Positions 13,241 to 24,689 of a DNA stretch of 64,000 nucleotides are shown one piece after another. Origin of the DNA: Aedes albopictus (lineage: Eukaryota > Arthropoda > Insecta > Diptera > Culicidae); NCBI RefSeq assembly GCF_035046485.1, contig NC_085136.1, positions 223,328,853 through 223,392,852 on the forward strand, written 5' to 3'. The notes beneath the pieces were generated by a model that saw only the letters and a list, made by a program, of their open reading frames with translations, was not told the origin of the DNA and made no database searches. The translations under genes and the position numbers were made by a program. The first letter of the stretch is position 1. Each line of letters opens with the position of its first letter.

Positions 13241-14399
13241 AAAAACATTTTTTGTACAATTATCCAGAAATTCAAAATGTCTATGTTTTGCAAAAGCGAC
13301 CGTTGCCATGTTATCTAGATGTTTACTTAGCGGGTACATCCCTTGTTATGTTGTCTTCTCATCGATGCGTTCCCATGTGTCGTCGGAGCTGGGTTGGCGG
13401 ATCGAGGTTGCCTCGTTTTTTTCATATGAAGGAAAATAAAATCTGATCTGCATATAGAATTCATCATTTGGTTTGGCAAGGGGCTGTTGAAAAACTGCAC
13501 ACATCTTACACATTACTCTAACAAGACTGTGGAAAATCGTACTGATAAAACAGCGTGGAAATTCATCCTTTATGATAGACGAGGAAGATTTCAAACCACC
13601 ACCTCCTTTTCAAAGTTTACGTAGCTACGTTCAGCCCCAAAGGGTTCAGAAGAGTTTTCCCATATATTTCCCTCCGCTTTTTTATTTGGTTTGTGATTGT
13701 GCTCTGTCAGCGTTGGTTCACTCGAACAGAAGACTGTTTCAGTAGCACAACCAGTCACATACATGAAAGCAAATCCAATGTAATGCGAAGTATTATTAGT
13801 TTGTCTGTTTACGCACTGTCAGCTTAGTCATGTATGTTTGAATGCGACGCGATGGGGGAAAAAAGTTTGGTGCTTTGTGGTGCTGCCATATGTTAGATTG
13901 TGGAAACTTTTGGACGTGATATGTTTCGGTGCGGAAAGTTCGTTTCAAGGTTAAACCCAATTTGTGGAGAGTGTGTTGGGAAAACTAGCTTTACCATAGT
14001 AATCCTTGCATTCTTTCTTCAAGTTGGCCGTGTTTTTGTAACATAACTTTAGAACAAACTTCTTTTCAAGATGCATTGTACAATCTATGTCATTTATAGT
14101 GTTTCTATATTTTCCCCTGTTCCAGCAGGAAAAAAATCTACCGGTGGCATTCTTCTGGTTTCTTTTCGGAAAACTAGCTTTCTACTGTTCATTTTTGCTC
14201 CCGTGACACCGATGATGTCAGTTGAACTGTATACATAGTCAGTCGTGATGATGATTATGATGACGGCATAGTGCGCCCCCTATCTGCGAAACTGCTCTGA
14301 AGTGGTACTAGTGTGCAAAATGACGTGAATAATCCACGTTTGCAGTGTTTGGTTCATTCTGTTAACTTTTTCCAAAATTCACTACTGAATAGCTAACAT
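13241..14399. other. No recognisable gene
   Basis: AT-rich sequence without a frame or repeat I recognise. Short opposed frames near 13234-13594 have unfamiliar translations. Confidence 0.45.
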
Positions 14400-14790
14400 G
14401 GAGAACCTAAGAGAAATCCTGTCCTCTCTGTTGCAATTTCAGAGTTGGTTTCTTTCGGTGTCGTGGACGGCCGTGTGCACGTTCTCAGCTTTGTTCAGAT
14501 TCGCATCAAAGTGCTATTTCCACCTTTGAACTCTACTCCATCATCCATCCGTCAAGAAGATGTCGTCATTATCCCTGCATATTTCGGCTTTTTTCTGTTG
14601 TTTCCGCTTCTGTTTGTATCGTTTCATGTTCTGTCGGGTTTTATGCTTCAGCATTACCGTCGTCATCGAACTATTCATGTCATCGATCCCGTTCCACGAG
14701 ATGGGCTCTCTGCGATGGAGGTGGCTTCGCAACAGCTCGATTCCATCATTGACTTTGCGTCCTCGAAGTCTAGCATTAGCGAAGACCTCT
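14400..14790 (-). pseudogene. RTE-clade retrotransposon fragment (endonuclease-RT linker)
   Basis: On the minus strand the translation contains WNGID followed by RQNMKRYKQKRKQQ. This matches the linker of the RTE copy at 47000-49499, which reads WNGIDEE and QQNMERYKQKRKHQ. The piece then runs through an ILTDG-like and W..HFD-like stretch with stop codons. Only about 390 bp remain. It lies next to sequence I cannot place. Confidence 0.65.
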
Positions 14791-15859
14791 AGCAGACCCT
14801 TATTGGACTTCGTAGCTCAATGATGGCTGTCAGGCAGGACAACGGGAAACTCATGTTTACTGCGGCTGCGGCATAACTTGTGAGTTGAAGGTTTCGAAGT
14901 CTACCCAGGTGGAGGCCTTCGCTTTCGGGGGTAGCCCAAGAAATGCAGCGAAAGTGATTGATTTTGACAAGCATTTGCAGAAGCGTGTGAGACAGTCGTC
15001 AGGTAAGGAGAGGAGCTACCAGGTGGCGCCCGCAAAACTGGGCGGCTGTTAACCCCGAAGGTCGACAGTAAAGCCGGCAAGTCGGACCCCAGCTAGGCGT
15101 ACTGGAAAGATTTGATTGATTGATTTGTCTTTATTAAAAAGACTTTCAGCCCTTGGCTGGTTCGTCTCTTCTTGGAAAGATGGGAAGGGTAAGCTTAAAA
15201 GGTCGGCCCGTCCCGGATCGAAAGGAACAGGGTTTTTTCCTTCTACATCATGGGGGTAAATCTGCTCAACAGAGACCCGAACAGAACAGTCCTGGTCTAC
15301 AACAATATTAAAAGCCAGGACTATTCTCTCCTCGATCTACTAAACACATTCTCAAGCCAAATCCTACGTCTCTCTGGAAGCACCAAGACGGCGTTCCTTC
15401 AGTGAGGGGCTAGTGCACATCGCATACTCAAGGTGAACTGCGTAGACTGCAGCAATGAACATCGAGATCTCCAAGATAGAATGCTGGCGCTAAGCCCGTT
15501 CCCGAGTGGTCGTCACCACTCCCTTTGTCTTCGGAAGGCAGGGAGGGTCAGCCACCACGCCCGCGCCCAGCTGTTTTGCAAGCATCAAGAACTGATGCTT
15601 AAGTGCAATACGATCTGACCTGCTGAAGGCAAGGGTATCACTACCCTTCAGGCCCTATCATCTGCATCAGAATGTTGCTGACAGTGGTGCCTCTACCTGC
15701 TCCGGCCCTTACCGGAACCCCTTTCCAACCGTGGGCTCGGATCCGATCCATTAGACCGACGCCACGACAGTAATAGAACAAGGCTCTGCCTCTTCCAAAC
15801 TTCTGGGAAAACTCCCTCGTCCAGACATTTCTGCATAGCAGATCTGCACATCTCGGGAG
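14791..15859. other. Unplaced transposon-like sequence
   Basis: Relatively GC-rich stretches (14980-15100, 15200-15760) without an intact frame. The block around 15115-15175 (GATTTGTCTTTATTAAAAAG followed by ACTTTCAGCCCTTGGCTGG) is, from memory, a frequently repeated mosquito sequence, probably the end of a dispersed element. I cannot assign a family. Confidence 0.4.
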
Positions 15860-16070
15860 CCTCTGTAATAGCTTCGTGGTCGTGCGGCTAGCCTCACCAA
15901 GCATTTCGCTACATCGTGCTGAGGAGCGTGTGTTCGATCCCCACCGTAGTTGTCAGTTAAAGTTTTCGGCTGTGCCACTGGGCGTTGCGTGCTAGTCCGT
16001 TGTCTAGTGTCGTACTTCCTTCAAAGAGCGAATAGCTCACTGAAGTATTAAAAGTGGCCGTGTTTTTATG
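15860..16070 (+). mobile_element. SINE-like unit with tRNA-type B box
   Basis: GTGGTCGTGCGGCTAGC (about 15879) resembles a degenerate A box. GTTCGATCCC (about 15931) is a good B box. A non-tRNA body follows (CCACTGGGCGTTGCGTGCTA, then TTAAAAGTGGCCGTGTTTTT). The order and spacing fit a tRNA-derived SINE or solo retroposon. No target-site duplication was found, and it abuts R1-like sequence. Confidence 0.5.
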
Positions 16071-16079
16071 AAATAGCTA

Positions 16080-16815
16080 CTTTTAGAGCCTAACCTACGC
16101 TAAGGGACTTTGCTATCCCCGCAAGTTTCACATCGGTGACCCTCTCCTTATCGCCAGCTCCAGTCCCCTGCTGTCCTACGAAATGAGGCGGAAGGACTGG
16201 GATCATGACGCGAAAAAATACTCGATTATCCCCTCTAACATCTCTGGAGTTTGCTCTGTAGGAGCCATTACACCTCTCGTCTTGGCCATCACGATCCTGT
16301 AGTCATCACCCCATGGATTCGCATTGGCATTCTGACAGACCCGCAAAGCAGGCCTTTTTGCTTGCCCATATATCGGACTCCAGCGCGGCTTTTGCAGTGG
16401 CGAACACCACCCGTCGTTCGTTTCGCTCTTCCTTAGATCGAGCTTGCTGCATCCGCCGCCTAGCCCGTAGGCAGGTGCGGCGCAGGTCCACGATCGCTTG
16501 AGTCCACCAGTAAGACGGTGTTCTCCCATTTCTTGGATGGACTCACCCAGGCAAGGTCGCATCGCACGCACGCGAGAGCATCGCTACCATAGCTCGTCAC
16601 CATCTAAACCTAATAGGTTTCGATCACGACAGAGCGCTTCCGTAAATACCCCTTTCGTCGAAGTATGATGTCTTTCACCTGCAAGAGCTTGGCCTTGGCC
16701 TAGCCGCCTCTTCCTCTACCCGCTGCCTGCTGTTGTTGTAGTCGAAGTCGATACTGTAGTGAACCGCTTGGTGATCGCTGTGAGCTATAGCCTGCTCTCT
16801 AGTTCGAACTACTTG
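16080..16815 (-). pseudogene. R1-clade ORF2 fragment between endonuclease and RT
   Basis: Minus-strand frames read YSHSDHQAVHYSIDF (the end of the APE endonuclease, carrying the SDH catalytic motif), then YWWTQAIVDLRRTCLRARRR and NERRVVFATAKAAL, then NANANPWGDDYRIVMAKTRG. These are in the order expected in an R1-like ORF2 linker. At least one frameshift and several stops break it. RT itself is absent; the sequence decays near 16080 next to the SINE-like unit. Confidence 0.8.
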
Positions 16816-16859
16816 TTAGGCCACGACTACAAAAGGTCACGTCAATAATTGACTTCGTA

Positions 16860-17130
16860 CTGTTCTAGACGTTCCGAGTACGCCTAATATTGCGCACGTC
16901 GGCCCCCATATCCACGAGCATGGCATGGCGTCGTTTCGCATCGCCTTCAATACGTTAGAGTATTTAGACTGTTCGGTTTGGATGACGAGCGCGTCGCCTT
17001 GCACGCGCTGGTCACCTGCTCTTCTATATACCTTCTTGGTTTAGCTCGACCTTCATCCAATAGGGGTCCTCTCCTTGGTACCGACTTTAGCCAGGTTGAT
17101 ATCTAGTATAGCAAGTGTCTCTAGCAGGAT
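16860..17130 (-). pseudogene. R1-clade ORF1 (gag) fragment
   Basis: Minus-strand translation gives GDALVIQTEQSKYSNVLKAM and then an ...ILGVLGT segment corresponding to the gag block that precedes the RTRTGEMILEL motif. It lies directly upstream of ORF2 sequence of the same type, but the gag C-terminus, zinc knuckles and endonuclease start are missing. The copy therefore has an internal deletion. Confidence 0.7.
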
Positions 17131-17589
17131 GACGCGTACTTCAGTACCGGTGGTGATGATTGAATAATTTAACACATGACGGACAGCGTGTCCGCCTAAG
17201 ATTTTTGCTTGAGATAGAATGGCTCGTTTTCTTTATTACGTTTCTCTTAAATACTAATTTACACTTTTCTTCTCCGTTCAGGTACGTGACCCAAACATGT
17301 GAGTAGGCAAATAACTTAACGGTGTAGTGTCTGGCATTGGCTACAAACTTTGTTTTATTATTTTATTGTGGGTAACCCCTAGAAGGTTAAGGCGTTTCGC
17401 TTCTGATGTTTATAATGTGATGTTTTTTGGGTAGAACCGTTGGTGAGTTTGTTTTGAGTGAAACCGTAAGTTTCTCGTAGACAAAAGAACTAATGACAAT
17501 GACAATTAGACATTTTGGAATTTATGCTAATAGGTTTATTGATATCGCTAATCAACTGATCTGTTGTTTATTGTTGGGTTTTCTTAAAG
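17131..17589. other. No recognisable gene
   Basis: AT-rich spacer between two R1-like remnants. No frame or repeat assigned. Confidence 0.5.
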
Positions 17590-18030
17590 TGATCTAGTAT
17601 GCTACGGTTAGTATGCTACAAGGATCTCACCTCGTTGGTTAGTGGAACGGCTTCCTCATTCCACGGCCCAGGCGTTGAAGTCACCCGCTATCACCACCGT
17701 CCTTCGTTCTATCAGCACGGCCGTCATACAGTCCAGCATCTGCGTAGCCTGCTCGATCAACAACCGCGGAGGCACACAACAGCTACTGAAGAAAACCCCG
17801 TTTACTTTGGCGACTACGAAGCCCTAATAAGTAGTAGACACCAACTTCTGGACGGGGTATTTACCCGTCGTCCATATCACCGCCATTTTTCTGAACCCAT
17901 CCGAGACCCAACTGTCGTTGTCGGCGGGTACTCGGTATGGGTCCGCTATCCGTCCCCCACTCAGAAACCACCTGACCCGCAGTTGCTGAGCTGCGGCACA
18001 CTGGTTCAGCTTCAGCTGCGTTACCAGTAC
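17590..18030 (-). pseudogene. R1-clade ORF2 APE endonuclease fragment
   Basis: The minus strand reads QLKLNQCAAAQQL (the usual start of R1-type ORF2 is QLNLNHC), then GFVVAKVNGVFFSSC and AGDFNAWAVE, the endonuclease GDFNAW block. A stop follows that block where W is normal, and another lies before GFVV. Sequence ends near 17590, so the rest of the endonuclease and all of RT are missing. It is continuous with the gag fragment upstream. Confidence 0.85.
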
Positions 18031-18970
18031 ACTGTGGTTTGTTCACTGCGGCTTTCTTGATGGCCGGGCACTTTGGACCACCCGTTGGATGCCTGTTGTT
18101 CACGGATTTCCCGGTACATGTCAAACAAATGGGTGGAGCCGTGCAGCTTTGTGACTTATTACCTTCGGCGCCGCATCGCCTGCACAACTTGTTCGTGGCA
18201 GGGTCTTTGAAGTCCCATGACTTGTGTCTGGTTCCAGACACCTGAAGCCAACCTCCGGTGGCTCATGAAAGGTCAGATGGCATACTGACCCACTCACCCC
18301 TCTTCTCTTGATCGCCAGACTTTTGTAGGCGGTGCCTTTTCGTTCCATGTCGCGCTTGAGCTCTAGGATCATTTCACCCGTACGAGTATGTTTTATACTG
18401 CACACGTCGGCTCCCAGATCCTCGAGCTTGTCGTTGCTTCACATCGTCCTCAAGAAGTCCGGTCTTATGACGAGCGCGTCGCCTTTCACGTGCATGGCAC
18501 CTACTCTTCTATGCCTTCTTGGTTTGATGTCCCCAATCTCCTGGACTTGTGCGTTTTTCTTTTCCCTATTCCGCTCGACTTTCGTCCAAGGGGGGCCTTC
18601 CTCTTGGTTCGCCCTACTCTTTTGTTGCTCAGGACCTAACAACGGTTGCAATCCCATGTTCCCTTCCATCCGGGATGGGCCAGCCTTTTCAGGCCCACCT
18701 TTCCCAGCTTTCCGGGATGCCTGGCTGGGGTGTGACTTAACGGCATAACTATCGACCTTCGAGGTTAATATCCGCCTAGCCGAGCGGGCACCGCCAGACA
18801 GCTCCACCCCTGACGGCTGCCAAACCCGCTTCGCGGGTGCCTATCAAAGTGCTGCGATTGCCAACCAAAGTGCTCAAGAGGATCATCCTAAGCAGACTGC
18901 TGAGGTACACCGTGAAGTGGATGCGATGCTCTCTGGAGTAATCGGTTCTGCTTTCAAATGGGGAGGTCAA
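18031..18970 (-). pseudogene. R1-clade ORF1 (gag) with zinc knuckles, frameshifted
   Basis: Three minus-strand frames follow each other. 18439-18807 carries a charged region and KGDALVIRPD. 18121-18405 starts with TRTGEMILELKRDMERKG. 17861-18241 carries the knuckles LCRRCGAEGNKSQSC and CLTCTGKSVNNRH. In the first knuckle the usual histidine is N, so that zinc ligand is lost. ORF1 of this family binds the element RNA. The frames need at least two shifts to join. The 5' part fades near 18970. Confidence 0.85.
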
Positions 18971-20135
18971 TCGTAGACGCTATCTCGTAAAGCCTTCAGT
19001 TCTTGATGCTTGCGGTACAAATGGACGCAGGTGTGGTATCGACATTGTCCGCCTTTCATGCACAAAGAGAGTGATAAGGCCACCCGGGAAGCTGAAAATC
19101 TGCTACTCCCGGATTTTGGTGAGCATTGATCGAATCATTGAAATGTATTCGAAATTGTGAAGCATCTTCCGACATTGAAGTGTTGCCTAATGTCCATGCG
19201 TATATCGTTTCGTCTATATAGACGAGCAGCAAATTGTCCATCTGTCCGACGGAAAATATTAAATAGAGGATTGCCGAATACTCTTCAGAATAAATGAAAA
19301 CATTGCAGACATTAGAGCTTTTCTACAGTGCTATTGTAGCTTTCTGGTTCGCCTAGAAAAGAAAATCCAAATATGCATTGCTCGTAAGGTAGAGGGTGGC
19401 TGTTATATTTTTACGACCTCCATTCAAGGGTGCGATAGCAACACCATTCAGATACGTACCTATGCTTGACTCCGTTCGTTGCGGTTTAGGTAAAGAACGA
19501 ACGTAAAGGTACACAGAGAATATGAAGACACGCAGCAAAAAATCGAGTTTCTAGTGATGTGCGAACAGAACATGGTTGTAAAACGTTTCTTTTGGTTACC
19601 CAGATGCTTGCTCTACTACAGTGTAGCGGATGTACGAAGAAGGACCTTTGCCATCAACATCATCGTCGTCGTCGGCTTCAATTGCGAGCAAGTGCGTTTT
19701 GCGAAAACCTCGTGGCTTCGAGTGGTGCGCTGCTAGATGGAACTCAGAAGACTGAAACCAACGTCGGTGGCGGTGACTGGCTGCACGAGAATATGCAATA
19801 TTATTTACATTTTGTCGCAAGTTACGAAACGAAGAAGCCAGTGGCGCTGGTTGGTTGGTTTTTGCATGACAGATTTTACTACGGAGCTTCTCTGACTTGA
19901 TGTTCATTAGTATACATAGAGAACAGCAGCGATGGATCCGTAGAATAGCGTTGGTGTCCTGAGCGTTTTGGCATCCGTAGCGAAATGGGTGAAGTTGTTG
20001 TTTTTACGATCCTTTCTCGTTCAGATCCAGTTGAAGGAGCACAGGAGATGAAATGTTTTTACGAGTTTTTACTGTTGAATTCTTGAATGTTCTATGAACG
20101 AACGGCGTGATGTATCAGGATAAAATGCACAGTTA
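18971..20135. other. Unidentified sequence, no supported gene
   Basis: Several opposed short frames lie here: 19056-19241 and 19353-19538 minus, 19559-19900 plus, 19596-19907 minus. None has a domain I recognise. The minus frame at 19353-19538 contains TYLNGVAIAPLNGG and could be an old transposon piece. Confidence 0.4.
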
Positions 20136-20537
20136 TCAATACGCAAAAAAAGTTGCACTTAGATGTTGGTTCCGTACTTTTGAACGAAAGTGATTTTTTG
20201 TAAGAAAGGTGCATTCCTCAAATAATTCATAAGGCACGTAATGTTGATGAGCCTCTCCAGAATTTTCACCAAGTTGCTTTTTTTCAACTATCGCGCTCTC
20301 TAGCGCACTCAACATGCTGACCCATCGCCCAATTGCTCCGTGCTTCTGAAACGTCACGCAAATTTCCTGATCATAACGAACAATGTAATGGACCCATTTC
20401 GAAATAAAAGCTCTGTCGGTGGCATTTTCCTGATGTCCACACCAAAAATGTCCCATCAGTGACATTATGTTCCGACCACACTTCGAGCACTCAAACTCAC
20501 GTTGTTTCGCTCTCGCCATACTCTCTGGTTCAGGCAA
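20136..20537 (-). CDS. Hypothetical protein with a CxxC...H...H motif
   Basis: A 133-codon minus-strand frame. Near its start FECSKCGRNIMSLMGHFWCGH gives C-x2-C-x9-H-x4-H, which resembles a single C2H2-type zinc finger. The rest is mixed and moderately charged (ALESAIVEKKQLG, YELFEECTFL) with no family I recognise. The first ATG is at 20537, and a second in-frame ATG lies seven codons on. No TATA box or splice sites could be assigned. It is longer than chance frames nearby and less AT-biased, so it may be a small host gene, an exon or a piece of an unknown transposon. Confidence 0.35.
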   Translation of the reverse strand: MPEPESMARAKQREFECSKCGRNIMSLMGHFWCGHQENATDRAFISKWVHYIVRYDQEICVTFQKHGAIGRWVSMLSALESAIVEKKQLGENSGEAHQHYVPYELFEECTFLTKNHFRSKVRNQHLSATFFAY

Positions 20538-21519
20538 TTTTCACCAAATACGATATCACAGCTCCGCCGTTGATGTACCTCGCATCGCATCGCATTGTTT
20601 CAGCTCAGCCAGCCAAATGGGTCAAGTGGAAAACAAAAGCCATTGCCATTCGGGTTGCGAGGAGTCACATGTCGATTGCATATAATTGGGATGTAAAATA
20701 TTCACCTGCAGATACGCAGGGCATGGGGCATAGATATGTATATGACAGTGCTAAAAAGAATTCCTGATACTTGAGCGTTTTTTTTTTGTTTCTTCTGCCA
20801 AGTGAGTTTGAATATGTGGCACAGAATATCAATGCCGAAGTGAATTTGGTCGTTCTCAATTATACATCAAATATTTGAGAAGAGCAATTGAATCAAAATT
20901 GTATTGCATTTCAAAATGAATTGGATTTTTGTAAGTTGCACTGTTAATTAGATTTGAACTTGTTGTTCAAATGGTTGCGAAATAGTGATTGATGTATTAT
21001 TTAAGTGTCCCATTTGCTATCGTTATTGTTTCGTATGCGGAAAACTGAGAAACCAAAGTAGGTATTCCTTAAAGGGTGAAAAAGTACCCTCTTTGAGAGT
21101 AGCTAGGTCAACTCATAAAAATAGTTAATGAACTAAGTAATGCGAGATATGCACTTCAAACGGAATCGCTCAAGTAATTTTCGTTCAGTGCATTATTTTT
21201 CCGTGACCGGAATGGTCAAGAAATTTAACACAGTAAGCCCCATTTGATTTGACATTTCGTTCCAGCTCTGTACTAGGATCCGGAATAAAGCGACGCCTTA
21301 TTATTTCTTGAACGATTCCTTGCCTGAATTTTCCATGCATCGAGATAGGCCAAGAAATTTCTTGCGATCTCCGTACTACCCATAAAAGAGTAAAGGGATT
21401 GTACGTCAGCTCACCGAGTAAATTTTACCCATAATTCTGAAAAAAATGCGGTCGTAAAAATGGGTAAATTTTACTCTTTTATATTTTTTGTTGGAATTTT
21501 TCAGATTCTCATAATTGAA
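20538..21519. other. No recognisable gene
   Basis: AT-rich DNA with short frames only. The block AAAATTTTACC / GGTAAATTTTACTC is repeated in inverted form near 21416-21478. Confidence 0.45.
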
Positions 21520-21658
21520 TTAATTTTTGCCTTTCTCGTACACCAAAATGTACCGAAAGGCTATATGTTCACTCCAAAAACGAAAATTTGATAGAGCCCT
21601 CGGAGGGGTCAAGTGTTATATACCAATCGACTCAGCTCGACGAGTTGAGATGATGTCT

Positions 21659-21712
21659 CTGTGTATGTATGTGTGTGTGTGTATGTATGTATGTGTGTGT
21701 GTATGTGTACAA
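21659..21712. repeat. GTATGT/GT microsatellite
   Basis: A run of alternating GTGTGT and GTATGT units, at the same internal position in the array element at 57459-57507. Confidence 0.9.
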
Positions 21713-22583
21713 AAAGGTCACCTCATTTTTAGATAGTAAATATGAACCGATTTCAACGACCGATGGTTCATTCGTCGCGGTATATTGCCCCATTGTTTCC
21801 TATTGAAAATGGTTCAGATCGGTCCAGCCGTTCCGGAGTTATGGCCATTTAGGTGTTCCGGACCGGTACCCCAGGAAGGGGCCAGATATGAAAATGCAAC
21901 AAACCCATGCATGCGACCCATCAAACCACTGCATTTTCGATTATCTGATGAACGGGAAGTAGGAAAATGGTCTCAGACTATATCTGAACCGGTAGTGCTT
22001 CGGAACCGGTTCCGGGTGTCCCGCCGGAAGTGGCCAAATATAAAAGTGAACCAAACCCATGCATGCGACACATCAAACAGCGGCTTTTTCGATAACCTGA
22101 TGAACGGTAAGCAGGAGAATAGTTTCAGACCATATCTGAACCGGTTGTGTTCCGGAACTGGTTCCAGGTTTCCCGCCGGAAGTGGCCAATTAAAAAAGTG
22201 AACCAAACCCAGGCATGCGACACATCAAAGAGCGGCTTTTTCGATAACAAGATGAATGGTAAGCAGTAAGATAGTTTCAGCCCATATCTGAACCGGTTGT
22301 GTTCCGGAACTGGTTCCACATGTCCCGCCGGAAGTGGCCAGCTATAAAAGTGTACCAAACCCATGCATTCGACGCATCAAAGAGCGACTTTTTTGATAAC
22401 CAGATGAACGGTACGCAGGACTGTATCTGAACCGGTTGTGTTCGGGAACCGGTTCCAGGTGTCCCGCTGGAAGTGGCCAATTAAAAAAGTGAACCGAACC
22501 CTGACATGCGACACACCAAATAGCAGCTTTATCAATAATCAGATTAACGGTAAGCAGGAAAATAGTTTCAGACCATATCTGAA

Positions 22584-22725
22584 TCGCTAATATAGTAAAC
22601 TGACGAAGTTGAAGGGGTGAATCCTGCTGAATGCTTCTGATGATGACCGAAGAATAGTAGGCCGAAACGCTTAACGCTAAACAAGCTGTATATCAGCGAT
22701 AATCACCAATCAATCCTCTAAATAG
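22584..22725. mobile_element. 142 bp insertion inside the array
   Basis: CATATCTGAA at 22574-22583 is repeated at 22726-22735, bracketing 142 bp unrelated to the array; the array word continues on the far side (ACCGGTTGTGTTCCGG). The insert contains GGCCGAAACGC at about 22651. The 10 bp repeat may be the target-site duplication. Confidence 0.6.
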
Positions 22726-23197
22726 CATATCTGAACCGGTTGTGTTCCGGAACCGTTTCCAGATGTCTAGCCGGAAGTGGCCAGCTCAAAAAGTGAACCA
22801 AACCTATGCATGCGAAATATCAAATAGTCTTTGACCAAGTTCTGACCACACCTAAGATTACCGGCAGTGTTGCAGAATCAGGATTAGATGCATCGCTGAA
22901 ATTACAACAAAACAAAATCGATGCAAGCGATACATATGCGCAAAAGAACAAAATTTTGATAAAAATTCAAGCGATCTTGCAAATCACACCATTTTCCTGA
23001 GGCGTAATTATACAGTAGGATGAATCAACGTTGTATGGGAAAATTTTAATTTTAAAGCACTTAAATTACTGCGCACAATTTTGATGCAACTGGTTGAGCA
23101 ATCGCGCTCTGTAACACGGTTAAAATTTGAATGGGTTTTATTATGGGAAATTTTGCTTGCTTGCACTTTTTTTGTCAAATTTTACATGAATCTTATA

Positions 23198-23330
23198 GCC
23201 TCGTTGGATAAATGTACAACTCGTGCTGTAAAAATTCCCATTCTGCACCTTGTTGCGTAATAGTAGTTTACGCAACAAGGTGCAGAATGACGATTTTTAC
23301 AGCACGAGTCGTACATTTATCCAACGAGGC
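23198..23330. repeat. Hairpin MITE-like palindrome, 133 bp
   Basis: GCCTCGTTGGATAAATGTAC at 23198 pairs with its inverted copy ending at 23330. The arms are about 60 bp and nearly perfect around a short loop (GTAATAGTAGTTTAC). A third partial copy follows directly (TTGCCGAGTTGGATAATTAC, to about 23397), as if two related units overlap. Confidence 0.85.
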
Positions 23331-23747
23331 TTGCCGAGTTGGATAATTACGACGAGTGCTGTAAGAATCGAGTTCTGCACCGAGTTGCGTACAACGTTTT
23401 TTGCAAGTTCATAAATTACCGCTTGAACAAATTTTTTCATCATACTGCATACTGATGTTCATAGCCATGTTCAAGAAAATCTGATCATAGCAGGTTATAC
23501 TGTGCAGTTGTCACAATTTTTCAAAACTGCATCCAGAAAGCATCAAGAAGTTGATCAAAACTTAAAACAGTGCTGTAATGATTCATTACGCAACGCAAAT
23601 CAGTGCTGTAATGAACCATTACAGCACTGTTAATTTGGTGTAGGAAAGTAGGCCTTTTCCTGTCAGATTTGCATGAGGTAAAACAGCCTATTACGATGAG
23701 AAATTGCAAAAACTACTATTTTAGCTCTGCTTATACGTTTAACATAA
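23331..23747. other. No recognisable gene
   Basis: Spacer with a small inverted word pair (GTGCTGTAATGATTCATTAC near 23572 and a related copy near 23604). Nothing coding. Confidence 0.5.
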
Positions 23748-23749
23748 TA

Positions 23750-24606
23750 GGGGGATTAGGGGCATAATGGACACCCGGGGCGAAATGGACACCCCTGTTT
23801 TTGACGAAACCGTTGACTTTCATGTTAAACTTTTAATGCATAAGTGTAAAGGAACAAGTCATGGTTCTATTTTTAAAAAGTACCATTAATATTGCTCCAA
23901 AATAACCAAAATGCCATTGAAATTGAAATATGTTTTTCATATGGTGAAATTCTTATAATTTCAAAGCAGCATCAAATAAGGAATTACGAGTGTTGGAGTG
24001 TGTTCACCATAAAAACAAGTGAATTGTTATCTTATCCACATGTATACGAAGATATAGCAATGGATGAAGTATTTCATTTTTGATCGGAATTTACTTAAAA
24101 TAGCAATTTTAATGTTGTAGTTGATTCGGGGCGAAATGAACACTGGCAATTACGAATGGATGTGCCCGCATTGCATACTATTAGGCGTTTTTGAGAGTTT
24201 GTAAAAAATCAAACCGATTATTTTAGCCCCAAGTTTATTTAATTAACTTTGATGTTATGTAAACTCGTCTAAGATGGAGTATTATGTCTGTGGTATTGAT
24301 CTCCGTAGGCAAACTACTTAACTGGTCGATGTAACCAAAGATTTAGCATAAAATATGCAGGGGTGTCCATTATGCCCCGATGAGTGTCCATTTCGCCCCG
24401 TACCTTTCCTGCCAGCCCAGAAAAAACACTCGGTTTATAATTCATTATTTCTTCACAATAATGACATTCTACCTGCTGTAAATTATTGAAAGACGTAGAA
24501 AACAAGTTAAAGTTGTAAGTCAACTGATAATATGTTAAGTTTTTCTCTGCTATACAGGCCTAACGAACTCATTTGCTTAGGGTGTCCATTATGCCCCTAA
24601 TCCCCC
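23750..24606. mobile_element. TA-flanked MITE, ATGGACACC-motif family
   Basis: GGGGGATTAGGGGCATAATG follows TA (23748-23749). Its inverse CATTATGCCCCTAATCCCCC precedes TA (24607-24608). The terminal repeat, through GGACACC, is about 27 bp. The motif is repeated inside each end: GAAATGGACACC near 23783 on the left, GTGTCCATTATGCCCC near 24363 and GTGTCCATTTCGCCCC near 24384 on the right. There is no transposase; internal frames are AT-rich and short. Confidence 0.85.
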
Positions 24607-24689
24607 TACATAACATAGGAATATGAGCCATCAATAAGTTTCCAAATTCGATTATGGCTTTAATAAGGTTCTTTCTTTTCTGAACAAGG

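Larger units (their letters stand above)
21520..23190. mobile_element. GGTTCCGG array element, copy 1
   Basis: It begins with an imperfect inverted repeat (GCCTTTCTCGTACA, then TGTACCGAAAGGC) and a leader GGCTATATGTTCACTCC. A GTATGT microsatellite follows, then about six diverged units of ~150 bp. Each unit has CATATCTGAACCGGT, GGTTCC, GCCGGAAGTGGCC and CATGCATGCGAC-type words (GCCGGAAGTGGCC near 22022, 22174, 22326, 22460, 22768). The 3' flank from about 22990 matches the flank of copy 2 (GTAGGATGAATCAACGTT against GTAGGATGGATCAACGTT), so the unit is larger than the array. Frames inside are repeat translations. Confidence 0.7.

Noticed and set aside
19559..19907. Overlapping plus and minus frames of 113 and 103 codons
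   Set aside because: No recognisable domain on either strand, and a poly-D stretch that follows from a GTC/GAC-rich repeat. No support for a gene.
21785..22480. Frames of 67-138 codons in the GGTTCCGG array, also 57925-58326
   Set aside because: Both strands are open in several monomers because each unit lacks stops in some frames. The repeated HAWVWFTFIFGHFRR-like peptides follow the DNA units.
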